A stretch of 64,000 nt of DNA from Frigididesulfovibrio sp031551885 (GTDB lineage Bacteria; Desulfobacterota; Desulfovibrionia; Desulfovibrionales; Desulfovibrionaceae). This document shows positions 26,531 through 35,672 of this stretch, in pieces. Location: positions 18,351 to 82,350 of the forward strand of contig JAVBMX010000027.1 of the NCBI GenBank assembly GCA_031551885.1, read 5' to 3'. A program made the position numbers and the translations under genes. The notes beneath the pieces are model-generated. The model did not search any database. It was not told where the DNA came from and was given only the letters and a program-made list of their open reading frames with translations. Positions within the stretch are counted from its first letter, which is position 1. Each line of letters begins with the position of its first letter.

Positions 26531-27895
26531 ATGTCGTATCATCATTTTCTCCACTCCCCTCTGCGCTATTGGAAGCAAAAAGCCAATCGCCGCGCCCTGC
26601 TGTTCTGGGCTCCCCCCGTCTGCACGGGATTCGCGGCCACCCTGTTGGCCAAAACAGCCGGGCTCGGCTTCAGCTTTTTTGAGGCCATGTCGACTCGCTG
26701 GTGGTGGTGGCCGTTCCTGGCCCTTCCCCTCGGCGGCCTGCTCCTGACCTGGTTCCTGCGGCGGGTCGGCCCCGGCGCCGAGGGCAGCGGCATCCAGCAG
26801 ACCATCGCGGCCATGAAGGTCGCCCAAACGCCGGAACGCCTGTCTTCGCTCGTGTCTCTGCGCCTCGCCCTGGTCAAATTCGTCGCCGTCGTCGGCGGGC
26901 TCGGCTCCGGGTTCGTGCTCGGCCTGGAAGGCCCCACGGTGCAGATCGGCGCGGGCATTTTCAACTCCTTCCGCCGCTTTCTTCCCTCGGATGCGGAACT
27001 GTTCCGACGCAGGCTCATCGCGGTCGGCGGCGCGGCGGGCATAGCCGCCGCCTTCAACGCGCCCCTGGCCGGCCTGATGTTCGCGTTTGAGGAAATGTCG
27101 CTGTCCACCAAAGGGCATACCCCGGCCAGACTGGCTCTGGCGGTTATTCTCTCCGGCCTGGTCGCGCAGCCCCTCTTCGGTTGGAACAGCTACTTCGGCC
27201 ATATAGAGCCCCTTTCGGGGGGCATCCCCTTGCGCTTCCTTCCCCTGCTCGCCGTTCTGGCCCTGACCGGGGGGCTGCTCGGGGGGGCCTTTTCCTGGCT
27301 GGTGGTTCGGGCTTCGGCCTGGCTTCCTTCCCCGGTATGGCGCTTCCGCCTGAACCATCCCTATATTTACGTGTTATGCAGCGGCGTGGTCGTGGCCCTG
27401 TGCGGGCTGGCCGTTCCCATCTTCGGCAGCGGCATGGAAACAACCCACGCCATGCTCGCCGACGGAACCCTGCCCCCCTGGTACTACCTGCCCTGCAAAT
27501 TCATGGGCCTTTTGGCCACCTACCTGACCGGCCTGCCCGGGGGCATCTTCGCCCCTTCCTTCTCGCTTGGGGCTGGGCTCGGCTCCTGGTTCGCGCCCCT
27601 GGTCGGGCCGCACTGGCAAAGCGAGTTCATCGCCGTGGGCATGGTGGCCGTGCTCGCGGGCGTAACCCGCGCCCCGCTGACCGCGGCCTTCATCATGCTG
27701 GAAATGACCAACGGGCACTCCATGACCCTGCCCGCCCTGGGCGCGGCCTTCTGCGCCGCCTGGACGGCCCGGTTCTTCCGGGTTCGCTTCTATCACGAGC
27801 TGGCCGAGCGTATCCTGCGGCACGGCTATGCCCCCCGCCCGAACGTCAAAGAAAGTCGCCCCTCATTCGGCGTTGAAATCACACGCTCAAAATAA
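26531..27895 (+). CDS. clcA: CLC-family chloride/proton antiporter
   Basis: 454 residues from the ATG at 26531. CLC signatures are GAEGSGIQ (where GSGIP is usual), GLEGPTVQIG with the gating Glu (about E133) and GGIFAPSFSLG. The proton-pathway Glu is present in FAFEEM (about E189), so a coupled H+/Cl- exchanger rather than a channel is expected. The Pro-to-Gln change in the selectivity motif could favour nitrate or another anion (in plant CLCs the Ser/Pro change shifts anion preference, though at a neighbouring residue). About ten or more hydrophobic helices. No CBS domains. Confidence 0.88.
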   Translation: MSYHHFLHSPLRYWKQKANRRALLFWAPPVCTGFAATLLAKTAGLGFSFFEAMSTRWWWWPFLALPLGGLLLTWFLRRVGPGAEGSGIQQTIAAMKVAQTPERLSSLVSLRLALVKFVAVVGGLGSGFVLGLEGPTVQIGAGIFNSFRRFLPSDAELFRRRLIAVGGAAGIAAAFNAPLAGLMFAFEEMSLSTKGHTPARLALAVILSGLVAQPLFGWNSYFGHIEPLSGGIPLRFLPLLAVLALTGGLLGGAFSWLVVRASAWLPSPVWRFRLNHPYIYVLCSGVVVALCGLAVPIFGSGMETTHAMLADGTLPPWYYLPCKFMGLLATYLTGLPGGIFAPSFSLGAGLGSWFAPLVGPHWQSEFIAVGMVAVLAGVTRAPLTAAFIMLEMTNGHSMTLPALGAAFCAAWTARFFRVRFYHELAERILRHGYAPRPNVKESRPSFGVEITRSK

Positions 27896-28027
27896 CTATA
27901 TCTCATTAAAATAATTGAATGAAATAAATAGTTCTTGCGTTTTCGATTTGAAATCGCTAGATACTGGAAGGTTACAGTCGGCATCTTTCTGATCCGGCCG
28001 TGCCCATATTACTTCAGGAGCATCCGC

Positions 28028-29293
28028 ATGACCCGTAAAGACCGGACCGAAGGCATCTACAGTCGCCGCGAAGTATTGGACGAGGGCGAGCGCCGCCAGT
28101 TTTATCTCATCCAGCTAAAGGACTTGCTGTCCTTTGCCTACCGGTACTCCGAGGACGTGAAAAAGCGCTTTGACCGCGCCCAGTTCAACGTGGAGAAGTT
28201 CAAGCAACTCTCGGACCTGAAGCATATCCCCATTCTCAAGAAAAAAGAGCTGATCTTCCTGCAGTCCATGGGGCCGCGCCTGGGCGGGCTTTTGACCAAG
28301 GACATCGGCGAACTCAAGCGCATCTTCCTTTCCCCCGGCCCGATTTTTGATCCCGAAGACCGCGCCGACGACTACTGGGGCTATACCGAAGCCTTCTACT
28401 CCGTGGGTTTCCGCCCCGGCGACGTGACCCAGATCACCTTCAACTATCACTTGGCTCCGGCCGGGCTGATGTTTGAAGAGCCCCTGCGCAACCTGGGCTG
28501 CGCGGTCATGCCCGCCGGCCCCGGCAACGCCGTGACCCAGCTGGAAATCATGCAGAAGTTGCGCATCCAGGGCTACGTAGGCACGCCGAGCTACCTGATG
28601 CACTTGGCCCAGAAGGCCGAGGAAAAAGGCATCAACCCGCGCAAAGAACTTTTCCTGGAAGTGGCCTTCGTGACCGGCGAAAAATTCTCGGAAAAGATGC
28701 GCAACATGATGGAAAAGAAATTCGACATGATCATGCGTCAGGGCTACGGCACGGCGGATGTGGGCTGCATCGGCTACGAGTGCTTCCACAAGACCGGCCT
28801 GCACATCGCCAACCGCGCCTATGTGGAAATCTGCCATCCGGACACGGGCATTCCGCTGAAGGACGGCGAAGTGGGCGAAATCGTGGTCACGGCCTTCAAC
28901 AAGACCTACCCGCTGATCCGCTTGGCCACGGGCGACCTTTCCTACATCGACCGCTCGCCCTGCCCCTGCGGCCGCACCAGCCCGAGGCTCGGCAACATCG
29001 TCGGCCGCGTGGACACCACGGCCCGAATCAAGGGCATGTTCGTGTACCCGCACCAGGTCGAGCAGGTTCTGGCCCGCTTCGAGGAAATCAAGCGTTGGCA
29101 GATCGAAGTCACCAACTCCGGCGGCATCGACGAAATGACCCTGTACATCGAAACCGGCGGCTTCAAGCGCGAGGACGAACTCCTCCACCAGTTCCGCGAA
29201 AAAATCAAACTCCGCCCCGAGCTCAAGATTCTGGCCCCCGGCACCCTGCCGCCCCAGATCAAGCCCATCGAAGACAAGCGCACCTGGGATTGA
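28028..29293 (+). CDS. paaK: Phenylacetate-CoA ligase family (PaaK-like) adenylate-forming enzyme
   Basis: 421 residues from an ATG preceded by CAGGAG. The N-terminal part has the PaaK-like YRYSEDVKKRF. The ANL core includes MRQGYGTADVG, VGEIVVTAFN, YPLIRLATGDLSYI and the Cys-containing PCPCGRTSPRLGNIVGR; GMFVYPHQVEQVLA begins the small C-terminal domain. It would activate an aryl acid to its CoA thioester through an adenylate. Desulfovibrio genomes often carry several PaaK paralogues with uncertain substrates. No paa pathway genes are nearby. Confidence 0.85.
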   Translation: MTRKDRTEGIYSRREVLDEGERRQFYLIQLKDLLSFAYRYSEDVKKRFDRAQFNVEKFKQLSDLKHIPILKKKELIFLQSMGPRLGGLLTKDIGELKRIFLSPGPIFDPEDRADDYWGYTEAFYSVGFRPGDVTQITFNYHLAPAGLMFEEPLRNLGCAVMPAGPGNAVTQLEIMQKLRIQGYVGTPSYLMHLAQKAEEKGINPRKELFLEVAFVTGEKFSEKMRNMMEKKFDMIMRQGYGTADVGCIGYECFHKTGLHIANRAYVEICHPDTGIPLKDGEVGEIVVTAFNKTYPLIRLATGDLSYIDRSPCPCGRTSPRLGNIVGRVDTTARIKGMFVYPHQVEQVLARFEEIKRWQIEVTNSGGIDEMTLYIETGGFKREDELLHQFREKIKLRPELKILAPGTLPPQIKPIEDKRTWD

Positions 29294-29361
29294 TTCCCGG
29301 CGGTGCCGCGTTGATGCGACTGAGCGCTCCCGCGCTGCGGAGATACAACGAAGATACAAAG

Positions 29362-29393
29362 GAAAACGGCGGCCCGCAGAGGTCGCCGTTTTC
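29362..29393 (+). terminator. Terminator of paaK, first copy
   Basis: GAAAACGGCG and CGCCGTTTTC flank a 12-base loop and are followed by ACATTTT. The same hairpin recurs 337 bases downstream at 29699-29730. Confidence 0.65.
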
Positions 29394-29400
29394 ACATTTT

Positions 29401-29737
29401 CCGTGCCTCGGCCCGCCTCGAGGAACAAGCGCCGGCAGATCGAAATCACCAACTCCGGCGGCATCGACGAAATGACCCTGTACATCGAAACCGGCGGCTT
29501 CAAGCGCGAGGACGAACTCCTCCACCAGTTCCGCGAAAAGATCAAACTCCGCCCCGAGCTCAAGATTCTGGCCCCCGGCACCCTGCCGCCCCAGATCAAG
29601 CCCATCGAAGACAAGCGCACCTGGGATTGATTCCCGGCGGCGCCGCGTTGATGCGACTGAGCGCTCCCACGCTACGGAGATACAACGAAAATACAAAGGA
29701 AAACGGCGGCCCGCAGAGGTCGCCGTTTTCACATGGG
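29401..29737 (+). pseudogene. Tandem duplicate of the paaK 3' end
   Basis: Bases from about 29403 repeat the last 230 or so bases of paaK plus its downstream terminator at an offset of 337. The duplicated tail (from ITNSGGIDEMTLYIE to KPIEDKRTWD) is unchanged in protein sequence, but a 2-base deletion near its start breaks the frame with anything upstream. It has no start site of its own and is best read as a recent partial tandem duplication. Confidence 0.85.
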
Positions 29738-29793
29738 GGGTTCAGACGTGTATCCGAAGAGGAACGAAACCGGGGAAACCGGCTCCGACGGCG

Positions 29794-30087
29794 TTACATG
29801 CCCAGCTTGACCGGGGGAACGTGTTTCGGGTTTTTGGAGAAATGCGGCCGATTGATGTCCATATCATTGGGCGAGAGCATACCGTTGCCCCATCTGTCCA
29901 GTTTCTCGAACGCGGCGTTCCGCCACGGCCAGCAGGCCGAGAATTCGCTCTGGGACAGATGGCCGTCCCTGCCCTTGTCACACATTTCAAACTGCTCGTG
30001 GTTGTATTTATCCGCAGCCTGAGCGTGCGTTGCGGGGTGCAGCAGGAACACGCCGAACAAAGCCAAAGTGGGAAGAAGGAATTTCAT
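29794..30087 (-). CDS. Small secreted EF-hand-like protein
   Basis: 97 residues with a signal peptide (MKFLLPTLALFGVFLLHPAT, cleavage after AQA about residue 24). Two EF-hand-like loops follow, CDKGRDGHLSQSEF and LDRWGNGMLSPND; the second is degenerate. GGAG lies before the ATG. It shares its signal peptide style and EF-hand layout with the next two minus-strand genes, so the three form a paralogous set. Likely periplasmic calcium binding. Confidence 0.75.
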   Translation of the reverse strand: MKFLLPTLALFGVFLLHPATHAQAADKYNHEQFEMCDKGRDGHLSQSEFSACWPWRNAAFEKLDRWGNGMLSPNDMDINRPHFSKNPKHVPPVKLGM

Positions 30088-30425
30088 GTGAGTCTCCTTA
30101 TATAGAATTTTATATAATTTATTATATTTCAATGTTCCCGAATATTGTCAATGAATTATAAAAAAATAGTTGCGCTCGTTTCGGGATGGCGCATTCGCGC
30201 TGCGCCGCTGCGCCTCGGGCGACGCCGGGGTTTGCCGGGGAGGAATGCAAGGCGTGAGCCCGCCGCTTCGGCATATTTCTCTTTGTCGCCTACCGGGACG
30301 TAAAAACGGCGCCCCTTGCGGGACGCCGTGTTACGTTCAAGCAGGGGTGGGCTCATAAAACAGATGACGCTCCCCGGCGGATTCAGGATGTTGTCGTCCG
30401 AATCCGGAACTTTCCGGGCATAGGA
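30088..30425. other. Spacer between EF-hand genes
   Basis: About 340 bases. It is AT-rich near the start of the 29794 gene (promoter side) and contains a CGGCGCCCC...GGGACGCCG hairpin near 30307-30329. No gene seen. Confidence 0.35.
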
Positions 30426-30716
30426 TCAGCGGGCGCCTTCAGAGGTATCGGGATGAAGGTGAGGCCAGCCGATTCGCATTTCTTCCGTGGTCAGCTTGCC
30501 GTCCCCGCTTGTATCCAATTTCTGGAAGGTATCCTCCTTACCCGGCCAACAAGCCAAAAATTCTTCCTTGGACAAATAGTTGTCTTTCTCCTTGTCACAG
30601 AGCTTAAATTGCTCATGGCTGTAGGCGGGGGACTTCTCCGCGGCCTGAACGCCGCCCACGAACGGAAGAACCAGGAACATTCCCAACAAAACCAACAAGG
30701 AAAACGTCGCTTTCAT
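30426..30716 (-). CDS. Small secreted EF-hand protein
   Basis: 96 residues. The signal peptide (MKATFSLLVLLGMFLVLPFV) ends near VQA. The mature part has two EF-hand loops, CDKEKDNYLSKEEF and LDTSGDGKLTTEEM; the second matches the canonical DxSxDGxxxxxE pattern. An AAAGGAG ribosome site lies upstream. Paralogue of its neighbours. Confidence 0.8.
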   Translation of the reverse strand: MKATFSLLVLLGMFLVLPFVGGVQAAEKSPAYSHEQFKLCDKEKDNYLSKEEFLACWPGKEDTFQKLDTSGDGKLTTEEMRIGWPHLHPDTSEGAR

Positions 30717-30946
30717 AATACAGCTCCTTTGTAAAGAAAATTTTCCGTTCATCTTGTATGTTACGATACATTTATGATGTCAATGCACTATAAAAATCAC
30801 ACAAAATCCGACGTAGCAATCAAACTATCAGTGAAATAACATTATAAAAATACATTGCCATATTACGCATAAATGACATACAACAAGATTTATACAAAAT
30901 ATGGCTATAAAAAATATAAGACAACAGCACCGCAGCGACAGAAGAT

Positions 30947-30976
30947 ATAAAAAAACTCCGGGAAGATCTCCCGGAG
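30947..30976 (-). terminator. Terminator of the eight-EF-hand gene
   Basis: On the minus strand, the stem CTCCGGGA / TCCCGGAG with a 5-base loop is followed by seven T. It lies about 70 bases past the stop codon at 31045. The AT-rich 230 bases between this site and 30717 hold no gene. Confidence 0.85.
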
Positions 30977-31044
30977 CCATCTTTATTTCCGTGACCGGTC
31001 TCGCCGAACTGCGTTCGACGAGACCGGCGCGACCGTGGCAGGCG

Positions 31045-31890
31045 CTACTTGGCCCCTTCATTCTTGACCGTTCCGGCTTCCCGCTCGCCTCGGCGGGCAT
31101 CATGCCACGCCTTGAGCTCTTCGCGAGAGAGTTGCCCATTGCCGTCCTTATCTATCTCCGCGAACTTGCCCGCAAGGCGCGGCATGCAAGCTTGAACCTC
31201 TTCCTTGCTCAGCAGGCCGTCCTCGTTTTTATCGCATTCCTCAAAGGGATTTCCCCGCCGACCCTCACCCCGGTGCGCGTCGCCCCAGGCCTTCAACTCT
31301 TCACGGGAAACCTGGCCGTTGCCGTCCTTATCGATCTCGGCAAACTTGTCCGCCAGGCGCGGCATGCAGGCTTGGACCTCTTCCTTGCTCAGTAGGCCAT
31401 CCTTGTTTTTGTCGCATTCTTCAAAGGGACGGCCGTGCCGGCCTTCGCCCCGGCGCGACTCGTGCCAAGCCTTGAATTCTTCCAGCGAGATCATCCCGTT
31501 GCCGTCTTTGTCCATCTTCGCGAACTTCTCGGCGCCCTTCGGTTTGCAGGCGAGGAATTCCTCCTTGCTCAGCGCGCCGTCTTTGTTTTTGTCGCACTCC
31601 TCAAAAAAACGGCCGGCGCGCTCGGCCCGGCGCGCGTCGCGCCACGCCTTGAGTTCTTCACGCGAGACCAACCCGTTGCCGTCCTTGTCTATGGCCGCGA
31701 AGTGCTCCGCGTTGCGCGGCCGGAAGACTTGAAATTCCTCTTTGCTCAAAAAGCCGTCTTTGTTCGTATCGCAATCTTCAAACTTCGGCTTGGGGGAAGC
31801 GGAGGTCGCGTCCGCCTGCGCGGCGTTTCCGGAAGCGGGCTGCAGCAAAAACACGCCAAGCAGGGCCAAGGTGGGGAGAGTATATTTCAT
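31045..31890 (-). CDS. Secreted calcium-binding protein with eight EF-hands
   Basis: 281 residues. The signal peptide (MKYTLPTLALLGVFLLQPAS) closely resembles that of the 29794 gene. The mature protein is four tandem units of about 57 residues, each with one CDxNxDG loop (such as CDKNKDGLLSKEE) and one DKDGNG loop (such as IDKDGNGQVSREE). All eight loops keep the calcium-ligand spacing. The last two units are nearly identical, which points to recent internal duplication. Eight EF-hands are uncommon for a bacterial periplasmic protein. Likely calcium buffering or a calcium-dependent binding role. Confidence 0.85.
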   Translation of the reverse strand: MKYTLPTLALLGVFLLQPASGNAAQADATSASPKPKFEDCDTNKDGFLSKEEFQVFRPRNAEHFAAIDKDGNGLVSREELKAWRDARRAERAGRFFEECDKNKDGALSKEEFLACKPKGAEKFAKMDKDGNGMISLEEFKAWHESRRGEGRHGRPFEECDKNKDGLLSKEEVQACMPRLADKFAEIDKDGNGQVSREELKAWGDAHRGEGRRGNPFEECDKNEDGLLSKEEVQACMPRLAGKFAEIDKDGNGQLSREELKAWHDARRGEREAGTVKNEGAK

Positions 31891-32215
31891 AATCGAGCTC
31901 CTTGTTTGCGGATGATGGTATACCGTCCGCTTGATGCCAATCTGCGCCGGCATCGTCGGGAAAATATGTGGGAAGGGTGAGGACATTGTGAGCGCCGGCA
32001 TTCGTCCTTTGCCGGCCAATGCTCGCTCCCGGTTCCGCCGCAGGGGAAAATTCATGGGTGCAACGCATCTCATGATGCCCCGCCCCGCGCCTGCTTGGCA
32101 TGACAAATTTTCTCCGCCGAAAAAGTGTCTCGTTCTCCGGCCGCGCCTTGCCGCGCCTTGCCGGACGCGGCCGAGTCGGCTATGATCTTGATAAACTTCA
32201 ACCGGAGAATACGCC
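31891..32215. promoter_or_regulatory. Divergent intergenic region
   Basis: 325 bases between the EF-hand gene (minus) and the DUF362 gene (plus). A short direct repeat CCGCGCCTTG occurs near 32140-32160. No gene is seen. Confidence 0.35.
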
Positions 32216-33373
32216 ATGCCCGCAGCAAAAAACACTGCCTCCCGCGTCTGGTTCGCCGACATTCGCGCCCGCGGCGCCGGCGAAAACAAAGTTTCCAAGA
32301 TCGAAGCCCTGTTCAAGGCCGCCGGATTCAACAAATTGGTGGAAAAAAACGACCTGACCGCCGTGAAGCTGCATTTCGGCGAGCCGGGCAACGATACCTT
32401 CCTCAGCCCGGTCTTTGTCCGCAAAGTGGTGGAACTGCTCAAAGCGGCCGGAGCCAACCCTTTCTTGACCGACACCAACACCCTGTACGGCGGCCTGCGC
32501 CACAACGCCGTGGACCACCTGAACACGGCCACGGCCCACGGCTTCACCCCGGCCACGGTCGGCGCCCCGGTGATCATCGCCGACGGCCTGCGGGGCACGA
32601 GTTTTCGTGAAGTCTCGATCAAAGGCAAACACTTCAAAAAAGTCGCCATTGCCGACGCCGTGCTCGACGCGCGTTCCATGATCGTGCTTTCACACTTCAA
32701 AGGACACCAAATGGCCGGCTTCGGCGGGGCCATCAAAAACCTGGCCATGGGCTGCGCGCCGGGGCGCGGCAAATGCGCCCAGCACGCCTCGCGGTTTGAG
32801 GTGGACGGCGCGAAATGTACGGTCTGCGGCATCTGTATGGCCGCCTGCCCGGAAAAAGCCATTTCCTGGGCCAAAGAACCCGGCCTGAACAAAAAGGGCA
32901 AGCACGCCTTCATCGACAAGGAAAAATGTGTGGGCTGCGGGGAATGTATGACCCTGTGCCGCTACGGGGCCATCGCCATTGACTGGGAAAGCGAAATCGG
33001 CCCCTTCAACGAGCGCATGGCGGAATACGCCCACGGAGCTGTGAAAGGCAAGCCGGGCCGGGTGGGTTACATCAATTTCGCGCTCAACATCACCCCGGAC
33101 TGCGACTGCGCGGGCTGGAGCGATGCGGCCATGGTGTCGGACATCGGCATCCTCGCCTCGCACGATCCCGTGGCCCTCGACAAGGCCTGCTACGACCTGG
33201 TCAACGCCCGACAAGGCAATCCCGAGTCGGCGCTGACCTGCAACCACGAGCCCGGCAAAGATAAATTCAAGGGCGCGTGGTCCTACACCGACGGCGAAGT
33301 GCAGTTCGCCCACGCCCAAGCCCTGGGTCTCGGCCAAGTCGAATATGAGCTCATCGACATCACCCCGCCCTAG
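32216..33373 (+). CDS. DUF362 protein with two [4Fe-4S] ferredoxin motifs
   Basis: 385 residues. The DUF362 region (about 1-190) includes VKLHFGEPGNDTFL and SHFKGHQMAGFGGAIKNL. A ferredoxin insert follows with CTVCGICMAACP and CVGCGECMTLCR. It is cytoplasmic, with no signal peptide. These proteins are common in anaerobes, and the electron partner is unknown. ATG chosen at 32216, preceded by CGGAGAA. Confidence 0.88.
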   Translation: MPAAKNTASRVWFADIRARGAGENKVSKIEALFKAAGFNKLVEKNDLTAVKLHFGEPGNDTFLSPVFVRKVVELLKAAGANPFLTDTNTLYGGLRHNAVDHLNTATAHGFTPATVGAPVIIADGLRGTSFREVSIKGKHFKKVAIADAVLDARSMIVLSHFKGHQMAGFGGAIKNLAMGCAPGRGKCAQHASRFEVDGAKCTVCGICMAACPEKAISWAKEPGLNKKGKHAFIDKEKCVGCGECMTLCRYGAIAIDWESEIGPFNERMAEYAHGAVKGKPGRVGYINFALNITPDCDCAGWSDAAMVSDIGILASHDPVALDKACYDLVNARQGNPESALTCNHEPGKDKFKGAWSYTDGEVQFAHAQALGLGQVEYELIDITPP

Positions 33374-33486
33374 GCGGAGTAGGAAGAAGAAAGAAGAAGG
33401 AAAGGAAAAGAGGGGATGCCTCCGGCGGCCAAAGGGGGGCCCGTCCCATCCTCGCCACGCAACAGTCCACCAATTAAAATTTTTTG

Positions 33487-33638
33487 AAGGGGCTGTTTCC
33501 AAATAAAAGATTTCGCGCCAAGAACAAGGAAAACGGCCCTTTTTGCGAAGGAAGTGTACTCTTCTGGTACTCGACCGGAGCAAAAAGGGCCGTTTGACGC
33601 GGTCATTGGACGAAAGATTTATTTGGAAACAGCCCCTT
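33487..33638. mobile_element. Nested inverted-repeat element (MITE-like)
   Basis: Perfect 21-base terminal inverted repeats (33487-33507 and 33618-33638) enclose a second perfect 16-base inverted repeat (33531-33546 and 33580-33595). The 152-base element has no coding capacity. Its ends, GGGGCTGTTTCC-like, recall those of some insertion sequences. Its right end overlaps the stop codon of the next minus-strand gene. I see no clear target duplication. It could also serve as a bidirectional terminator. Confidence 0.6.
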
Positions 33639-35082
33639 ACTTTGCCTCGGCCTCATTCAGGCTCTGCTTCCAGCCAAGGGTCGGCAAGGCTTGGCGCAGG
33701 GCATCCGGGAGCAATACGAGAGGCAGACGCTCGGAAGGTTCCATCTGCAGCCGCAGCAGGCCGCCGGACCCAAGAAACGCATCCAGTTGGGCCGCGCGTT
33801 TGCCGACAAACAAATGGGGGAACTCATCCTTCAAAAATTCCACGCCACGATGCGCGCCCGTCACGTAGGCGACATCCGGGTCGTTCGCGGTCGCCGACCG
33901 GCTCGAATCAAACGTCTTGGAGAGCTCCCGCCGTTGTTTCACCTCCAAATCCGCGCGCACGAGCACCGGGCCGGGCTGCTCCAGGGCCGGGAAAAAGCTT
34001 CGGGGCGTTTCCGGCCGGGGGTTTTCCTGTTCCCAGTTCAGGGAGAGAAAAGCAAACAAACGGGCCTGATTGGGATTTTCCAGACGCAGCCGCAGGCTTT
34101 GCCGGATGGTATCGCCCGTGCCGCCGGCTTCCACCAACAGCTCGGCCGCAAGGTCGCCGTCGGCCATGGCAAAAGGGCTCCCTGACTTGTCACGGGCGGT
34201 ATCTTTCAAGCCTTTCATGCTCAGGGCGAACCGGGCGGAATCGTTGTCGCAAAAAGCCCCGGCCGTCAGCATCGCGACCCGCAGGCCGGTTTCGCGTTCG
34301 ACGATGCCGGCGTCGTGAAGAACCACGCCTTCCAGGCGCATCCCGGCGGCAAGCACGCGCAGGCGCTCCGCTTCCGCGTCTTCAGGCCGATCGGACAGGA
34401 AGACCGCCGGGTCGGGCGTCACACGCCGGCCCATGACGCCGCTTTCGACGGAAGAGACATTGCCCCCCGCTCGAAAGAGAACATCGTGCGCCACAAGGGA
34501 GGTTTGCCCGGCCAAAGAAAAGTCCGTGCCGATGAAGACCCCCGCCTCAACCTGCGAATCAAAATTTTCCAGGTACAGCTTGGCGACACTGAGCACCTTC
34601 GCCCGCATCCGCAGGGCCGCCGGGCCGAAGGCGCGACCGTGAGGCTCACGCAGCAGGGACAGCAACCCCGGAAAGGGACCGGAAAGTTCGAAAGCCTCGG
34701 CCCGCTCGAGGGCGAAATGATCATACCCAGCCTTGAACGGCTGTGGAGGCACCGCGCCGCGCACGAGGAACCGGTCGGCCAAATGGGCGTCTTCCACGCC
34801 GAAAACCAGAGCATAGAGGTTGACGCCCTCCAGGCTGATTTCCTCAACCGAAAGGACCGGGGCGTAGGGATGCGTCGCGCGCAGATTGTGGGCCCAAGCC
34901 CGCCGGCCGAGAAGATCGACTTCCAGGCGCTCGGCTTTGAGCGACAGGCCGTTGGTGAAGAGGTTGTCCAAAGCGCCGGCCAGCCGCGTGTTCGCATACG
35001 GCGCGAGTGCAACCGCCGCAAGCGCGAACAGCCCGATGACGGCAATGGGGATAAGGAGCAGGCGAAGACGGGAGCGGGGCAT
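33637..35082 (-). CDS. Membrane-anchored AsmA/DUF748-like protein
   Basis: 481 residues from the ATG at 35082. One N-terminal membrane helix (LRLLLIPIAVIGLFALAAVA) is followed by a large periplasmic part. Residues 45-95 (LKAERLEVDLLGRRAWAHNL, then EEISLEGVNLYALVFG) look like the start of AsmA-type proteins. The rest is not recognised. Its ATG overlaps the stop of the upstream gene (TGATG). The stop codon lies in the terminal repeat of the neighbouring element, so the natural C-terminus may have been altered. Confidence 0.6.
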   Translation of the reverse strand: MPRSRLRLLLIPIAVIGLFALAAVALAPYANTRLAGALDNLFTNGLSLKAERLEVDLLGRRAWAHNLRATHPYAPVLSVEEISLEGVNLYALVFGVEDAHLADRFLVRGAVPPQPFKAGYDHFALERAEAFELSGPFPGLLSLLREPHGRAFGPAALRMRAKVLSVAKLYLENFDSQVEAGVFIGTDFSLAGQTSLVAHDVLFRAGGNVSSVESGVMGRRVTPDPAVFLSDRPEDAEAERLRVLAAGMRLEGVVLHDAGIVERETGLRVAMLTAGAFCDNDSARFALSMKGLKDTARDKSGSPFAMADGDLAAELLVEAGGTGDTIRQSLRLRLENPNQARLFAFLSLNWEQENPRPETPRSFFPALEQPGPVLVRADLEVKQRRELSKTFDSSRSATANDPDVAYVTGAHRGVEFLKDEFPHLFVGKRAAQLDAFLGSGGLLRLQMEPSERLPLVLLPDALRQALPTLGWKQSLNEAEAK

Positions 35083-35447
35083 CAAGAAACGCCGCCCGAC
35101 TTGAGCAGGCGTAAGGATTCCTCAACTCCGAGGCCGGCCAGGCGCACCACGGCCAGCATGTACCCGTCCTGGGGACGCGGCTGACAGGCGGGGCAGCCGT
35201 CGGAAAGGATCAGGCAATGAGCGTCCAGCAGGGTGAAATCCACCCCGGCGGAGAACAGAAGCTCTGTTGTTTTGCCGTAGTCCCATAAAACCGGCTTGCC
35301 GCAGACCCGACATTCCACATAGAGCAACTCCGGGTCGTACAGCGCCCAGCCTTCGACCGAAGGTTTGACGACGGAAGGTCCGGGCGGCCGTTTGTCGGAA
35401 CGGCCGGGGAGCATGCCGGGCATGGGCAGACGAAAAGGTTCGTTCAT
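35082..35447 (-). CDS. Small zinc-ribbon-like protein
   Basis: 121 residues from the ATG at 35447. Two cysteine pairs, CRVCGK and CPACQ, are spaced as in a zinc ribbon. No known enzyme motif. It is co-translated with the AsmA-like gene by a one-base overlap, so the two probably act together. Upstream frame extension to 35618 lacks coding character. Confidence 0.6.
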   Translation of the reverse strand: MNEPFRLPMPGMLPGRSDKRPPGPSVVKPSVEGWALYDPELLYVECRVCGKPVLWDYGKTTELLFSAGVDFTLLDAHCLILSDGCPACQPRPQDGYMLAVVRLAGLGVEESLRLLKSGGVS

Positions 35448-35672
35448 AGTCCGCCCCTTGGGAAAAAGACGTGATCTCGCATACCCGTATGATAAGTATT
35501 CAGGCCGCGATGCGCAAGGATATTTCCCCGTCCCGGTCAAAGCGGATGCGGACCGGCTCGTGTTCCTCGGCGTCACCTTCGGCTGTCCCCCGTCCGGGGG
35601 ACCATCCCGGATCCCCACGGTGAGCGGCTGAATTGTATTCCCCCCCGAGTATTTCTATGGTAGTGCCTGCCG

